DNA of 64,000 nucleotides from Fluctibacter corallii (GCF_025751585.1 NZ_JAOWKX010000005.1:199423-263422), one strand, 5' to 3'. Shown: positions 17,432-27,162, counted from the first letter of the stretch. Numbers and translations: made by a program. The notes: generated by a model not told the origin, from the sequence alone.

Positions 17432-19221
17432 GCGTCGGGCAGCCAGTGCTTCACTTTGTTTTGGTCTTCTATGGTTAGGTACAGCGTATTTTTTGGCGCT
17501 GCTTTTACCGTTAATGAGAAAGGCAACAATCGCTTATCGCGGAATACATGTATTCTAACCGCCTTTCCTGACTGGCACTGATCTATTGCAGTTTGAAGGT
17601 TGTCATGGGTTACCATTTCGTTATTTAGTGCAATGATAATGTCATTTAATTGAAGTCCAGCCTCTTGAGCTGCTGAACCCTCAATAATCTGTGCAACCTG
17701 AGCGCCCTGCGCGTGAGATTTGCTGGTTAGTCCTAATCCATTTCTGATTACTTTTTCTGCGGGCTTACCGCCTACATCTTTAGAATTTGATTGGGCCCGA
17801 CGTGTAATAGATATCCCAACGTGCTGCAATAATTCTTCTGTTGGTAATGGCTGTGTTGTATATAAACACTGTTGTAAAAATGCATCGGCATCTATATTGA
17901 ATATTTCTTTGAGTGCGCGATGAACCACATCATCTTCGGTGCCCAGTTCGTCTTTTCCAAACGCTTGCCACATATGCTGTATGAGAGCATCGAGAGTGAC
18001 TTCATTCGTGCTTTGTTGGCGAATAAATAAATCCAAGCACATCGCAATCACAGCCCCTTTGTTGTAGTAGCTGACGATGTGATTGATGGCGCTAGCATCT
18101 TGTTTGTAAAACTTAGTCCAAGCTAAAAAGCTGGAGTTGGTGACAGTTTGCTTGAGACTTCCACCGTTTCGCAACAAGCGGGTTAGATTTTGTCCGACTA
18201 TTTCTAAGTAGGTATCTCGTGAAATGATCCCGCTTCTATACAAAATTAGATCATCGTAGTAGCTGGTAAACCCCTCGTAAATCCAGAGTTGCTCCGTATA
18301 GGTTTCTTCACAGAGTGTAGCGTTTTTAAGCACTTTGGGCTTGAGCCGCTTAACGTTCCAAGTGTGGAAAAATTCATGGCTGCATAGACTTAAAAATGTG
18401 CGGTAGCCCTCTGACATCTCTGGAGTGTGTTTTGTCGGTAAGTCACCTCGAGAATACATGAGGGCCGTTGAGTTTTTGTGCTCTAGCCCGCCAAACCCAT
18501 CACTGCATAACAATGTCATAAACACATAATGCTCAATTGGGTAGGGTTGACCAAAAAAGTCTAGTTGGTACGCACAGATAGTCTCTAGATCCCGCACAAT
18601 TCTCGCTGTATCTGCGTTATGTTTACCTGCAAAAACACAGTCAAAGGTAACACCGCGTGCTGTAAATGGGATGATGTCTAAATCTCCCATAACGACGGGG
18701 TAATCGATCAGAGCCTCATAAGATGCCGCCTCAAACTCTCCAAACGCATGTTTATCTTTATTTTTTGAGGGCATGCCTGTAGAAATGACCCAATTAGAAC
18801 AATGTGAGGCTGTAGGTTTGTTTATCATAACCTGACACGCGGATTCGGCCTGACCTTCTACCTTTAAAAACATACTCGTGCCATTAAAAAATGCATATTC
18901 ATCGCTGACGTAGGCGCTTCTCACAGACAAATCGAACGCATACACGTCATAGGTAACGGTGACTGGACCTTCACATGGGGATAACTGCCAAGATTGTTTG
19001 TCTAGCCACTGCACAGCGACAGAATTCTGATGTTTATCTTCGGCGGAAATAGACACAATATTTCGCGCGAAATCCCGAATCATATAACTGCCGGGTATCC
19101 ATGCGGGAAGAGAAAGAACCTGTCCGTTGGGGTTAGGAGAGTCAATGATTAAAGAGATAGTGAATAGGTGACTATGTGGTGATGACAAATCGACGTGATA
19201 ACGAATGGGTAGCGCTGACAT
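17428..19221 (-). CDS. M61 family metallopeptidase with PDZ domain
   Basis: A 597-residue peptidase of the glycyl-aminopeptidase (M61) family. It has the N-terminal beta domain starting at IRYHVDLSSP, the zinc motif HEFFH (282-286) in SHEFFHTWNVKRLKP, the third ligand Glu316 in YEGFTSYYDD and a C-terminal PDZ domain at about 505-560. The family is known to cleave N-terminal Gly or Ala residues. No signal peptide is visible, so it is probably cytoplasmic. It is convergent with the HAD gene and divergent from the PilZ gene. Confidence 0.92.
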   Translation of the reverse strand: MSALPIRYHVDLSSPHSHLFTISLIIDSPNPNGQVLSLPAWIPGSYMIRDFARNIVSISAEDKHQNSVAVQWLDKQSWQLSPCEGPVTVTYDVYAFDLSVRSAYVSDEYAFFNGTSMFLKVEGQAESACQVMINKPTASHCSNWVISTGMPSKNKDKHAFGEFEAASYEALIDYPVVMGDLDIIPFTARGVTFDCVFAGKHNADTARIVRDLETICAYQLDFFGQPYPIEHYVFMTLLCSDGFGGLEHKNSTALMYSRGDLPTKHTPEMSEGYRTFLSLCSHEFFHTWNVKRLKPKVLKNATLCEETYTEQLWIYEGFTSYYDDLILYRSGIISRDTYLEIVGQNLTRLLRNGGSLKQTVTNSSFLAWTKFYKQDASAINHIVSYYNKGAVIAMCLDLFIRQQSTNEVTLDALIQHMWQAFGKDELGTEDDVVHRALKEIFNIDADAFLQQCLYTTQPLPTEELLQHVGISITRRAQSNSKDVGGKPAEKVIRNGLGLTSKSHAQGAQVAQIIEGSAAQEAGLQLNDIIIALNNEMVTHDNLQTAIDQCQSGKAVRIHVFRDKRLLPFSLTVKAAPKNTLYLTIEDQNKVKHWLPDA

Positions 19222-19417
19222 AATGATGTTTGTAAATCAATGAGTGATAAGGTTGATATTAACAGAACTTTAATAAGGTCGTTAGTTTGCGAAGTAGATT
19301 GATATATCTGATTTGCTCATTCAAAGGCAGAGGGATTCCATGCTAGACTCAAGCTTACCATGTTGAAAAAAGCAAACTTCTCAATGAGAAGAATAAAAAT
19401 AAGAGGTTAGAGAATTC

Positions 19418-20098
19418 ATGGCAATATTGCGTGAAAAAGTGGGGCTGTCTAACAAAGATTTAAAAAAGCTGCGCTCAATGCGGCCCGGCATGCCACTGGA
19501 CTTACAAGTGAAATCCCCCACAGGAATTAAACGCGTGAAAACCGAATTTATCGGAATGGATGGTACCCGTTGTTTGATTATCAAATTCCCTGACGAGGGA
19601 AAATGGGGCAGCTTACGCGATGCCATTTATACTGACAATAGTATGGTGGTGCGTTACATTTTAGAAGATGAAACAGGCGAGATAGTCGCATTTAAAGTCA
19701 AAGTTACGTTAGTACTGAGCAAGCCTGGAAATTACATTTTCACTACATTTCCATTATCACTGCAAAGCCATGGTCTGCGCGCAGAAGAGCGCTCTCAAAC
19801 GCAAGTGCCAGCCGCGTTGTATGGAGCAGAGAGTGAAGCAAAATTGTGTGAAGGCGTCATTCATGATCTGTCTAATAGTGGGTGCAGAATTGGCGTTAGT
19901 CGAGGAACACAAAAAAATCGTATGGCACCTAAAACCCACGTAAAAATACATGTGACTAACTTTGAAGGTGAAACAGAAGCCTTCTCTGGTACGATTATGA
20001 ATGCAAAAAGTGATGAACTTTCTCACTATTACGGCATTAAGTTTGCTGAATCTGAGGCGGCAGTAGAGGCTCTTCGTAAACGTTTGTTACTGGTATAA
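19418..20098 (+). CDS. YcgR-like PilZ domain protein
   Basis: A 226-residue likely c-di-GMP receptor. The N-terminal half (about 20-115) is a YcgR-type beta domain. The C-terminal PilZ domain has the canonical ligand residues: Arg121 and Arg125 in RAEER and D150-L-S-N-S-G155. Both motifs are complete, so binding of c-di-GMP is likely. Related proteins act as flagellar brakes or in motility switching, but there are no flagellar genes nearby and the target is unknown. Confidence 0.9.
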   Translation: MAILREKVGLSNKDLKKLRSMRPGMPLDLQVKSPTGIKRVKTEFIGMDGTRCLIIKFPDEGKWGSLRDAIYTDNSMVVRYILEDETGEIVAFKVKVTLVLSKPGNYIFTTFPLSLQSHGLRAEERSQTQVPAALYGAESEAKLCEGVIHDLSNSGCRIGVSRGTQKNRMAPKTHVKIHVTNFEGETEAFSGTIMNAKSDELSHYYGIKFAESEAAVEALRKRLLLV

Positions 20099-20182
20099 TC
20101 AGTAGTTTTCAACTTGACTTTTTTGCAGTATTCTTAACAAAAAAGTAACAATGTACGTTGCAGCCACGACAAAGGAAAGCAA

Positions 20183-20644
20183 ATGAGACGAGTTGAAGCC
20201 TTACTAAATGAATATGGTGAAAGCCATACCAATAGCACAAATATACTGATTCATGCGATAGCCGTTCCGGCCATTTATTTTGTATCAATCGGGTTGTTAT
20301 GGTCTATACCTACGCCCGCTTTTCTGGATTACTTTAATGTGACATGGGCGCATGTGTTTGCGGTACCTGTTCTTTGGTATTATTTCAAGTTGTCGGGTCC
20401 GATCGGTGCAGCCATGACGTTGTTGACCATTGCGGGTTTTCTTTTTATTTATGCAATTGATAACGCTGGTTTGGTGGTATGGCAAGTGTGTTTAGCACTC
20501 TTTGTAGTCATGTGGATATTGCAATTTGTTGGACATCACATTGAAGGAAAGAAACCCTCTTTTTTCAAAGATCTTCAGTTTCTACTCGTTGGGCCTGCCT
20601 GGTGGTGGGGCCATTGGTTTAAACGTTTAAATATCCAATATTAA
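20183..20644 (+). CDS. Mpo1-like (DUF962) membrane protein
   Basis: A 153-residue protein with about four hydrophobic segments. It starts with RRVEALLNEYGESHTNSTNILIHAIAVP and ends with FVGHHIEGKKPSFFKDLQFLLVGPAWW, the pattern of the DUF962/Mpo1 family. The conserved His residues in SHTN, LIHAIAVP and GHHIEGKKP fit a metal site. Yeast Mpo1 is a 2-hydroxy fatty acid dioxygenase; the bacterial role is not known to me. It stands alone between the PilZ gene and the LytS-like kinase. Confidence 0.88.
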   Translation: MRRVEALLNEYGESHTNSTNILIHAIAVPAIYFVSIGLLWSIPTPAFLDYFNVTWAHVFAVPVLWYYFKLSGPIGAAMTLLTIAGFLFIYAIDNAGLVVWQVCLALFVVMWILQFVGHHIEGKKPSFFKDLQFLLVGPAWWWGHWFKRLNIQY

Positions 20645-20701
20645 TGGGCACTTACCTTATCAGATAGTGACCTCAATCCTATTTAGCTAAAGTATGCGAT
20701 A

Positions 20702-20757
20702 AACGACGGTGTAGTCAGGTTCAATGGCTGCACCTGTTGTCGTTCGAATCGTATAAT
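20702..20757 (+). promoter_or_regulatory. Promoter with overlapping inverted repeat before the LytS-like gene
   Basis: A perfect TATAAT (20752-20757) lies 41 bases before the gene start. The long imperfect inverted repeat AACGACGGTGTAG (20702-20714) / CTGCACC (20728-20734) and GTCGTT (20739-20744) covers the expected -35 region. The position fits an operator controlling transcription. Autoregulation by the LytR-type partner is possible but inferred. Confidence 0.4.
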
Positions 20758-20798
20758 CTTTTCATAGTATTACTTTATTTTATTGACTGAGAGTTAGA

Positions 20799-21890
20799 TT
20801 GGTACAGTGGCAAAAGCTGTTTGAAAACCGTGAAAGGTTGTTCTGGACGTTACATACTGGTGGCTGGGTAGGTTTCGCCATCATTTTTTATATAGGCTCG
20901 TTTTTACATGACATGCGTAGTATTTGGCTGTTTGTCATCGCGCTGAATGCTTACGCAGGTTGGCTGATTACCATTCCTCTTCGCTATGTGTTTCGTTGGG
21001 CGAGACAACAATCTATTTGGACAATGCTCTTCACGGTTGCTATCTCGACATACCTAACAGCGTTGCTATGGGCAGTCGTTAAAAATATCAATGCGTGGGA
21101 AATATACAAACACGGATATCGACCTGATGAATGGTATATGTATTTTACCAATACCCTGAACTCTCTCATCATGGTGGTGTGCTGGAGTGGCCTATATTTT
21201 GGTATTAAAAACTTTCAAATGCTTCAAAAAGAAAAGCAAAATGCGCTAAAAGCATCGACTATGGCCCACCAAGCGCATTTAAAAATGCTGCGCTATCAGC
21301 TGAATCCTCACTTTCTTTTTAATACATTGAACGCCATTTCAACGCTTATTTTAATAAAAGAGAACCAAACAGCAGGAAAAATGGTAAGTAGATTGAGTGA
21401 CTTTTTAAGATACTCACTCGACAAGGACCCAATAAAGCGGGTCGAATTAAAGCAAGAGGTACAAGCGTTAGAATTGTACTTAGAAATTGAGAAAGTTCGG
21501 TTCGACGAGCGATTGTCTGTTGAGTGGGAAATTCAACAAGACGTACTAGATGCCGCTGTACCAAGCTTGATTTTGCAACCTATTATTGAAAATGCAATTA
21601 AGTACGCCATCTCCAAAATGGAAAATGGTGGTGAAATCAAGATATTAGCAAAACGTTTTGGAAACGATTTGCTTTTAGAGGTGTCTGATAATGGGCCTGG
21701 AGCAGACATTGTTGATGGAAGGCTTCAAAGAGCAAGTGGGCAGGGCGTTGGGTTAACTAATATTCGCGAACGTTTACACTCACTCTATGGTGATGATTTT
21801 TCGTTTGTGGTGTCTCATAACCACCCTAATGGCGTAAAAGTAAGTATTCGAATTCCGTTTGAAGTAGGCGAAGATGCAAAACAAAATTAA
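20799..21890 (+). CDS. LytS/YehU-type sensor histidine kinase
   Basis: A 363-residue membrane kinase. Four hydrophobic segments lie in the first 140 residues, followed by a short coiled linker. The histidine kinase domain has the LytS-type phosphoacceptor His171 in LRYQLNPHFLFNTLNAIS, then an N-box (PIIENAIKYA) and GxG motifs (DNGPGAD, GVGLTNIRER). No sensor domain other than the membrane part is seen. The start appears to be TTG at 20799, a rare choice; GTG or ATG starts further in would cut into the first membrane segment. It overlaps the response regulator gene by 17 bases. Confidence 0.9.
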   Translation: MVQWQKLFENRERLFWTLHTGGWVGFAIIFYIGSFLHDMRSIWLFVIALNAYAGWLITIPLRYVFRWARQQSIWTMLFTVAISTYLTALLWAVVKNINAWEIYKHGYRPDEWYMYFTNTLNSLIMVVCWSGLYFGIKNFQMLQKEKQNALKASTMAHQAHLKMLRYQLNPHFLFNTLNAISTLILIKENQTAGKMVSRLSDFLRYSLDKDPIKRVELKQEVQALELYLEIEKVRFDERLSVEWEIQQDVLDAAVPSLILQPIIENAIKYAISKMENGGEIKILAKRFGNDLLLEVSDNGPGADIVDGRLQRASGQGVGLTNIRERLHSLYGDDFSFVVSHNHPNGVKVSIRIPFEVGEDAKQN

Positions 21891-22698
21891 AGCAATGATC
21901 GTGGATGATGAGCCTTTAGCCAGAAAAGGGCTAGCGGTTCGTTTAGAGCAATTCGACAATGTTGAGGTTGTGGGAGAATGCCATAACGGCCTTGAAGCCG
22001 TGACATTGATCCCTCAATTACAGCCTGATTTGGTATTTTTAGATATTCAAATGCCAGGATTGAATGGCTTTCAGGTCATCAATAAATTACGAGAGTTAAA
22101 TCAAACTATTCCCCTCATCGTGTTTGTAACAGCCTACGACAGCTATGCAATAAAAGCGTTTGATATTCATGCTCTTGACTATGTACTTAAGCCTATTGAT
22201 GAAACCAGACTGTCTGAAGCCATGGACAAGGTCAGTACGGTGCTATCTATGCACCAAGAAGGTGACCACAAACATCGCCTTGCAAAATTGGTTGCGGATT
22301 TCACGGGCGATGATTGTGAAGAAATTCTACGTAAACTTGCTTCAGGTGAAAGTTTAGATTCTCCAACTTACCCAGATATTTTAGCCATTAAAGACGGCTC
22401 TGAAGTGACTCGCGTGAACGTAGATAGGATCCAATGGATTGATGCTGCCGGAGATTACATGTGCGTGCATACTGAAGGCGACACACATATTATGCGCAGA
22501 ACCATGAAAGAGCTTGAAGAAGAGCTTGATCCAAAGAAGTTTGTACGTGTACATCGTTCTGCCATTGTGAATATTCAATATGTGAGCAAACTGGTTAGTC
22601 ACGTGAGTGGTGAGTACCATTTGGTGTTGAATAACGGTACAGAGCTAAAAGTCAGCCGAAGTCACAGAGATCGTGTAAAGGATATGATCAATAAGTAA
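21874..22698 (+). CDS. LytR/AlgR-family response regulator
   Basis: A 274-residue regulator paired with the kinase just upstream. The receiver domain has Asp11/Asp12, phosphoacceptor Asp57 in FLDIQMPG, Thr86 and Lys106. The C-terminal LytTR DNA-binding domain (about 165-272) shows IQWIDAAGDYMCVHT and FVRVHRSAIVN. The linker between the two domains is unusually long, about 45 residues. Target genes are unknown; self-control through the repeat at 20702-20757 is one option. The gene is convergent with pfkA. Confidence 0.93.
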   Translation: MQNKIKAMIVDDEPLARKGLAVRLEQFDNVEVVGECHNGLEAVTLIPQLQPDLVFLDIQMPGLNGFQVINKLRELNQTIPLIVFVTAYDSYAIKAFDIHALDYVLKPIDETRLSEAMDKVSTVLSMHQEGDHKHRLAKLVADFTGDDCEEILRKLASGESLDSPTYPDILAIKDGSEVTRVNVDRIQWIDAAGDYMCVHTEGDTHIMRRTMKELEEELDPKKFVRVHRSAIVNIQYVSKLVSHVSGEYHLVLNNGTELKVSRSHRDRVKDMINK

Positions 22699-22717
22699 GG
22701 CTAAATAGCGACAAGCG

Positions 22718-23716
22718 TTAAGGTTGTTTAGACAGGTTGAAAAAGTCTGTCTGCACCTTGACCAAATAGCCATCTAAAGACTTGGTATTCGTCCATGCTG
22801 ATGCTAATTCATTCGATACGGGTTGCTGATTGATTTCACCCACCATGATTCTGTTTTTACCCGCAATGGCTTCTTCTACCGCATAAGCTCCCAGTTTAGT
22901 GGCAAGAAGCCTGTCTTGGGACACCGGTGAGCCTCCGCGTTGCACATGTCCTAAAATAACAGGGCGGCACTCAAGTTGTGTTTCTTTGTGTAGAATGGTT
23001 GCTAATTCCGTCGCGCCTCCGGCCCATAAGTTTTCACTGATCACAATGACGTAACTACAATGCCCGCGCCGACGTTTGATTTCATCAAGCTGAGACAGAA
23101 TAGCGTTCAATTCGGTTTTTGTGTCTTTTATTAATTCTGGTACTACCACGTAGTCTGCGGATGAGGCAACCGCTGCGTGCAAACCTATAAACCCTGCGTG
23201 TCTGCCCATGACTTCAACGACAAATACGCGTTCATGGGCGTCTGCGGTATCTCGCACTTTATCAATAGATTCAAGTGCTGTTTCAATCGCGGTGTAATAT
23301 CCAATCGTTGCATCGCTACCAACGATGTCGTTGTCAATAGTGCCAGGAATGCCGATTACTTGCCCTTGCCAAAACTGAGATAAATGAAGTGCGCCTCGAA
23401 ACGAACCGTCGCCCCCGATAACAAGAAGTGCTTCTATACCCAATGTGTTTAGATGCTGGGCAGCCAGCTGAGCTGCGTTTTCTGACTTGAATGCATCACA
23501 CCGAGCGCTGCGTAAAATCGTCCCTCCGCGCTGAATAATGTTGTGCACATCACGCGGACGCAAAGAGGCATATTCTTGATTGAGTAAACCATTATAACCG
23601 TGAGCATAACCAATGACTTCTATGTCAAATCTTGCTGCGGTTAATACAATAGCCCGAATACAGGCGTTCATGCCTGGTGCATCTCCGCCCGAAGTGAGTA
23701 TGGCGATTTTTTTCAT
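22718..23716 (-). CDS. pfkA: ATP-dependent 6-phosphofructokinase
   Basis: A 332-residue phosphofructokinase that makes fructose 1,6-bisphosphate in glycolysis. Motifs seen are LTSGGDAPGMNA at the N-terminus, GGDGSFRGA, the catalytic PGTIDND and MGRHAGFIG. A Gly in the GGDGS motif and PGTIDND rather than PKTIDND favour ATP over pyrophosphate as donor. It is slightly longer than the 320-residue E. coli enzyme. It is transcribed alone, divergent from the DUF6279 gene. Confidence 0.92.
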   Translation of the reverse strand: MKKIAILTSGGDAPGMNACIRAIVLTAARFDIEVIGYAHGYNGLLNQEYASLRPRDVHNIIQRGGTILRSARCDAFKSENAAQLAAQHLNTLGIEALLVIGGDGSFRGALHLSQFWQGQVIGIPGTIDNDIVGSDATIGYYTAIETALESIDKVRDTADAHERVFVVEVMGRHAGFIGLHAAVASSADYVVVPELIKDTKTELNAILSQLDEIKRRRGHCSYVIVISENLWAGGATELATILHKETQLECRPVILGHVQRGGSPVSQDRLLATKLGAYAVEEAIAGKNRIMVGEINQQPVSNELASAWTNTKSLDGYLVKVQTDFFNLSKQP

Positions 23717-23915
23717 TTATTGGTGCTCAGTGTGAAAAGGTCGCTTTACTTATGTTGTTAAGATTATCAGTCGATTCTGAAACTGAATACATTTTTTTAC
23801 ATAATTTCTGAGAGTTACGAAAACAAACGCAATCGGGTTGTGGTCTACTTAACACAATACCAATCTGAATCGTTGCACCATGCGTAACAATAACCAAATG
23901 CGCTAAGGAAGAAAG

Positions 23916-24758
23916 ATGAAACTTATTCGAACGGCCTGTGTGGCCATTTTGCTATTTGCATTGGCGGGTTGCTCCTCTACCTTTGCTTATCGAAATTTAG
24001 ATTGGTTAGTACACTGGTTTGTTGATGATTATATTGACCTAACTACCGAGCAAAAACGTGCCTTTGATCAGAAAATGACGGTGTGGCTAAACTGGCATAA
24101 AACCGAAGAACTCCCAAAGTATCAGCAACAACTGTCTATGCTGAAGAATCAATTACAAGCAGGAAATATGCAAGCAACTGATTGGATGGCGCACTTTAGG
24201 ACAGGGAGAAACCATTGGGAGCGACTTCGACGGCATTTGGCCCCAGATCTGTCTGAATTGGCTGCATCGGTATCAAATGACCAAATCGATGAATTTGTTG
24301 AAGCCGTGACCAAATATATAAAGGAAGAGCGCGGAAAATACGATGATTTATCAGATGAAGAGCGAATGGAGAAACGCATTGAATCGATGGAAGATGATTT
24401 ACGAGAATATATAGGACGATTGTCTGATTCTCAAAAGCAGCTTGTAACAACTTATGCGGCTAAATTACAGCGCAATATATATTGGCGTGACTATCAAGCA
24501 AGGGTACTGGAGGAAATAGAGAAGTTGCTTCGCGAAAAAGCAATCAATCCTCAATTTGAACAAGACGTTGCAGCGCTAATTATTTACCCTGAACAATTCA
24601 GATTACCAGAGCATAATCAGGTTTCGGAGCATAACAAACGTGTTTATGCGGCGTATTATGCTGACTTGATGGCAACCCTTAGCCCCAAACAGAAAAAACG
24701 ACTTTTGAAAAAAATCGACGATCTCATTGACGATATAGAAGACATGAAGTCTTCATAA
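23916..24758 (+). CDS. DUF6279 family lipoprotein
   Basis: A 280-residue lipoprotein with lipobox LAGC (Cys19) after a short signal sequence. The mature protein is almost entirely helical and charged; the segments YRNLDWLVHWFVDDYIDLTTEQK and SPKQKKRLLKKIDDLIDD match the DUF6279 family as I recall it. It probably sits in the outer membrane facing the periplasm. The function is unknown. The gene is convergent with the small lipoprotein at 24774. Confidence 0.85.
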   Translation: MKLIRTACVAILLFALAGCSSTFAYRNLDWLVHWFVDDYIDLTTEQKRAFDQKMTVWLNWHKTEELPKYQQQLSMLKNQLQAGNMQATDWMAHFRTGRNHWERLRRHLAPDLSELAASVSNDQIDEFVEAVTKYIKEERGKYDDLSDEERMEKRIESMEDDLREYIGRLSDSQKQLVTTYAAKLQRNIYWRDYQARVLEEIEKLLREKAINPQFEQDVAALIIYPEQFRLPEHNQVSEHNKRVYAAYYADLMATLSPKQKKRLLKKIDDLIDDIEDMKSS

Positions 24759-24773
24759 ATTGAGATAGATCAT

Positions 24774-25076
24774 TTACTGATCTTGTTTTTTAGGCTTTGG
24801 TGCACCTATTGGTTTTTGATCACCTTTGCAAATCGTGTCATATTCGTCTCGATGATAACGGAGGTTTAAACACGCTTCTTCAAAGCGCTTTTGAGCCGTT
24901 AATGCTTGCTGCGGATAGTCTTTTTGTTGCATCACCTTTTTGAGTTTGGCGCATTCTTGTTGTTGCCGTTTGACTTCCAAAATTTCTTCACAGGGGCGTT
25001 GTTGTGATGCGCACCCTTGAACGAATAAAAGACTGAATGCGCCGGATAGAGCGAGAAGGGTGTGTTTTGCGTTCAT
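24774..25076 (-). CDS. Small cysteine-containing lipoprotein
   Basis: A 100-residue lipoprotein with signal sequence and lipobox VQGC (Cys22). The mature part is charged and helical, with four further cysteines at about 29, 42, 69 and 83 whose spacing suggests two disulphides in the periplasm. It is rich in Gln and Lys, and the C-terminus is Pro/Lys-rich. The family is not recognised and the function is unknown. Confidence 0.7.
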   Translation of the reverse strand: MNAKHTLLALSGAFSLLFVQGCASQQRPCEEILEVKRQQQECAKLKKVMQQKDYPQQALTAQKRFEEACLNLRYHRDEYDTICKGDQKPIGAPKPKKQDQ

Positions 25077-25314
25077 GTGTACTCTTTTGATACTTCGTTG
25101 CGTCTCAATGACGCAGGGTTATTTCCGCAATCTCTGTTTATCTCGTTGCGGTTTATGTAAGTATAACAATAGATTACAAATTTCAGCGGGTCTAGTTTTA
25201 AAGCGCCATTGATTTACAAATACTTATAGGTACTAAGACGCGGTAACGATTCGCAGAATGAGCTGACTAGGATTTAGTTTTTCTTTGTAAAGAAAGATAT
25301 GAGAGTGAGAAAAG

Positions 25315-25399
25315 TGGTGGAGGGGGCTGGATTCGAACCAGCGAAGGCTGAGCCGTCAGATTTACAGTCTGATCCCTTTGGCCACTCGGGAACCCCTCC
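25315..25399 (-). tRNA. tRNA-Tyr (GTA)
   Basis: An 85-base class II tRNA on the minus strand. The acceptor stem is GGAGGGG/CCCCTCC, the anticodon loop CTGTAAA carries GTA, the variable arm is long, the T-loop is GTTCGAATC and CCA is encoded. It stands alone, whereas tRNA-Tyr in this group is often with tRNA-Gly, tRNA-Thr and tuf, so it may be an extra copy. Confidence 0.97.
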
Positions 25400-25412
25400 A
25401 CAAGTGAGGCGC

Positions 25413-25440
25413 ATATTACCAGCATTTTTTATCTTGTAAA
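25413..25440 (-). promoter_or_regulatory. Promoter of tRNA-Tyr
   Basis: On the minus strand TTTACA and TAATAT are 16 bases apart and are followed by GCGCCTC. This GC-rich discriminator is typical of stringently controlled stable RNA promoters. Confidence 0.65.
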
Positions 25441-25500
25441 TAGGTTTAAAGAATATTTTGGTTTAACCGATAAAAAATTAATCAAATACAGGAATAAATC

Positions 25501-25998
25501 GTGCCAGACTCGCCAATAACCTCACATTTGCCCATTATTAACGACGTTGAATACACCGGTTCACTGAACCGTGCGTCTACACAAGGCGCGTCGTTTGGTT
25601 TGTTGTTGGCCATGCTTCAGCAAAATATTCTGGAGCGCCCTCATATAGAAAAAGCGGTTCAGTCAGCTAATCAAAACGAAGGCCAGTTTGAACACCTCAA
25701 GGTTTACCCAACCCCTGCATTAAAAGCAGACGAGAAACATTTTAGCGATTTGCATATCACGTCAAAACTGATCCATCAGAACATACAGGATGCAATGCTG
25801 TTTCAAACAATGCGACCACATCCGCTTTCACAATACGATGATGCGTCACATATTAATGATGAAATCATAGCAAACTGTGATATGTATACACAGCGCCGAC
25901 TAAGAAACGCGCCAGACCACCAAGTTGATAGTGAAATTCAGGTCGATGAGACGAAATTGTATGATGTGCTCGAATCCCTTTCAGAGATGCGGTTTTAA
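25501..25998 (+). CDS. VC2046/SO_2500-like hypothetical protein
   Basis: A 165-residue soluble protein starting with GTG. The segment [27 protein letters not shown] near residue 20 resembles the conserved start of the VC2046/SO_2500 family of gammaproteobacteria, a match made from memory. There is no signal peptide, membrane segment or catalytic motif. It precedes trhO by about 95 bases in the same direction. The function is unknown. Confidence 0.7.
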   Translation: MPDSPITSHLPIINDVEYTGSLNRASTQGASFGLLLAMLQQNILERPHIEKAVQSANQNEGQFEHLKVYPTPALKADEKHFSDLHITSKLIHQNIQDAMLFQTMRPHPLSQYDDASHINDEIIANCDMYTQRRLRNAPDHQVDSEIQVDETKLYDVLESLSEMRF

Positions 25999-26093
25999 CG
26001 CCAAAATTTGATTTTCAACTGCGAATCTTTTATATTGCGCTCCGCAATTTTGCTTTGGTTTTACGTTCCAACTCGCAACTAAAAGGTATCTCT

Positions 26094-27089
26094 ATGACTC
26101 AGTACGTAGTATGTGCTCTGTACAAATTCGTCGCGCTTGAAAATTACAAAGAAATGCGCGAGCCGCTTACTCAAACCCTCGAAGCTAATAATATTAAAGG
26201 CACATTACTGCTTGCCGAAGAAGGCATCAATGGTACCGTGTCTGGCAGCCGTGAAGGCATCGACAATTTACTCGCTTATCTGAACAGTGACGACAGAATT
26301 AATCCCATTTCTTTTAAAGAATCTTTGCATGAAGTTCAACCGTTTTACCGTACCAAAGTAAAGTTGAAAAAAGAGATTGTGACCATGGGCGTTGAGGGTA
26401 TCGACCCACGCAAGACGGTAGGAACTTATGTTAAGCCGTCTGAATGGAATGCATTGATTTCTGATCCTGACGTGATTCTGGTTGATACGCGAAATGATTA
26501 TGAAATTGAAATTGGTACATTCAAAAATGCCGTAAACCCTAATACGAAAACATTCCGTGAATTTCCGCAGTACGTAAAAGAAAATCTTGACCCAGAAAAA
26601 CACAAAAAGGTTGCGATGTTCTGTACCGGTGGGATTCGATGCGAAAAATCTACTGCATACTTAAAAGAGCAGGGCTTTGATGAGGTGTATCACTTAGAAG
26701 GTGGCATTCTTCAATATTTAGAAGATGTACCTAAAGAAGAGACAATGTGGGAAGGCGACTGTTTTGTATTTGACAATCGCGTGGCCGTTAACCACGACCT
26801 AGAAAAAAGTGAATTTGATCAGTGTTATGCGTGTCGCTTACCTATAACGGAAGAAGACATGCAGAGTGACAAATTTGAATCCGGTGTAAGTTGCCCGAAA
26901 TGTTTTGGCACCCATTCTGACGATCAAATTGCGCGTTTCCGAGAGCGTGAGAAGCAAGTTAACCTCGCACGTGAACGTAATGAAGAACACGTTGGAACGG
27001 AAGCGCGCTTAGCCACTAAACGTCGTCGTCAAGAGAAAGCGGCTGAACGTAGAGCGAGACGCGCGGCGATGGGAAAGACCAACGTTTAA
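26094..27089 (+). CDS. trhO: tRNA uridine(34) hydroxylase TrhO (rhodanese family)
   Basis: A 331-residue enzyme that hydroxylates U34 of certain tRNAs, the first step to 5-(carboxy)methoxyuridine. It has the N-terminal acylphosphatase-like domain ([13 protein letters not shown]), a central rhodanese domain with the active Cys in [12 protein letters not shown] and a C-terminal CxxC pair region ([15 protein letters not shown]) typical of the YceA group. The tail is very basic. The ATG at 26094, with AAAAGGT before it, is preferred to the in-frame start at 26055, whose extra residues are not conserved-looking. Confidence 0.93.
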   Translation: MTQYVVCALYKFVALENYKEMREPLTQTLEANNIKGTLLLAEEGINGTVSGSREGIDNLLAYLNSDDRINPISFKESLHEVQPFYRTKVKLKKEIVTMGVEGIDPRKTVGTYVKPSEWNALISDPDVILVDTRNDYEIEIGTFKNAVNPNTKTFREFPQYVKENLDPEKHKKVAMFCTGGIRCEKSTAYLKEQGFDEVYHLEGGILQYLEDVPKEETMWEGDCFVFDNRVAVNHDLEKSEFDQCYACRLPITEEDMQSDKFESGVSCPKCFGTHSDDQIARFREREKQVNLARERNEEHVGTEARLATKRRRQEKAAERRARRAAMGKTNV

Positions 27090-27162
27090 TCTGAAAACAT
27101 CGTAGACTTTTACCGTAAATAAGCGGTAAACTCGAAGTAAATCAACTAGGTATCATTTAGTT

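Noticed and set aside
25278..25297. A TTTCTTT/AAAGAAA inverted repeat downstream of tRNA-Tyr, considered as its terminator.
   Set aside because: It is all A/T except one pair and lacks a T run in the tRNA direction.
27109..27130. An inverted repeat TTTACCG/CGGTAAA between trhO and the EF-hand gene, considered as a terminator.
   Set aside because: No T run follows and the stem is only seven AT-rich pairs, so chance or a weak operator is as likely.
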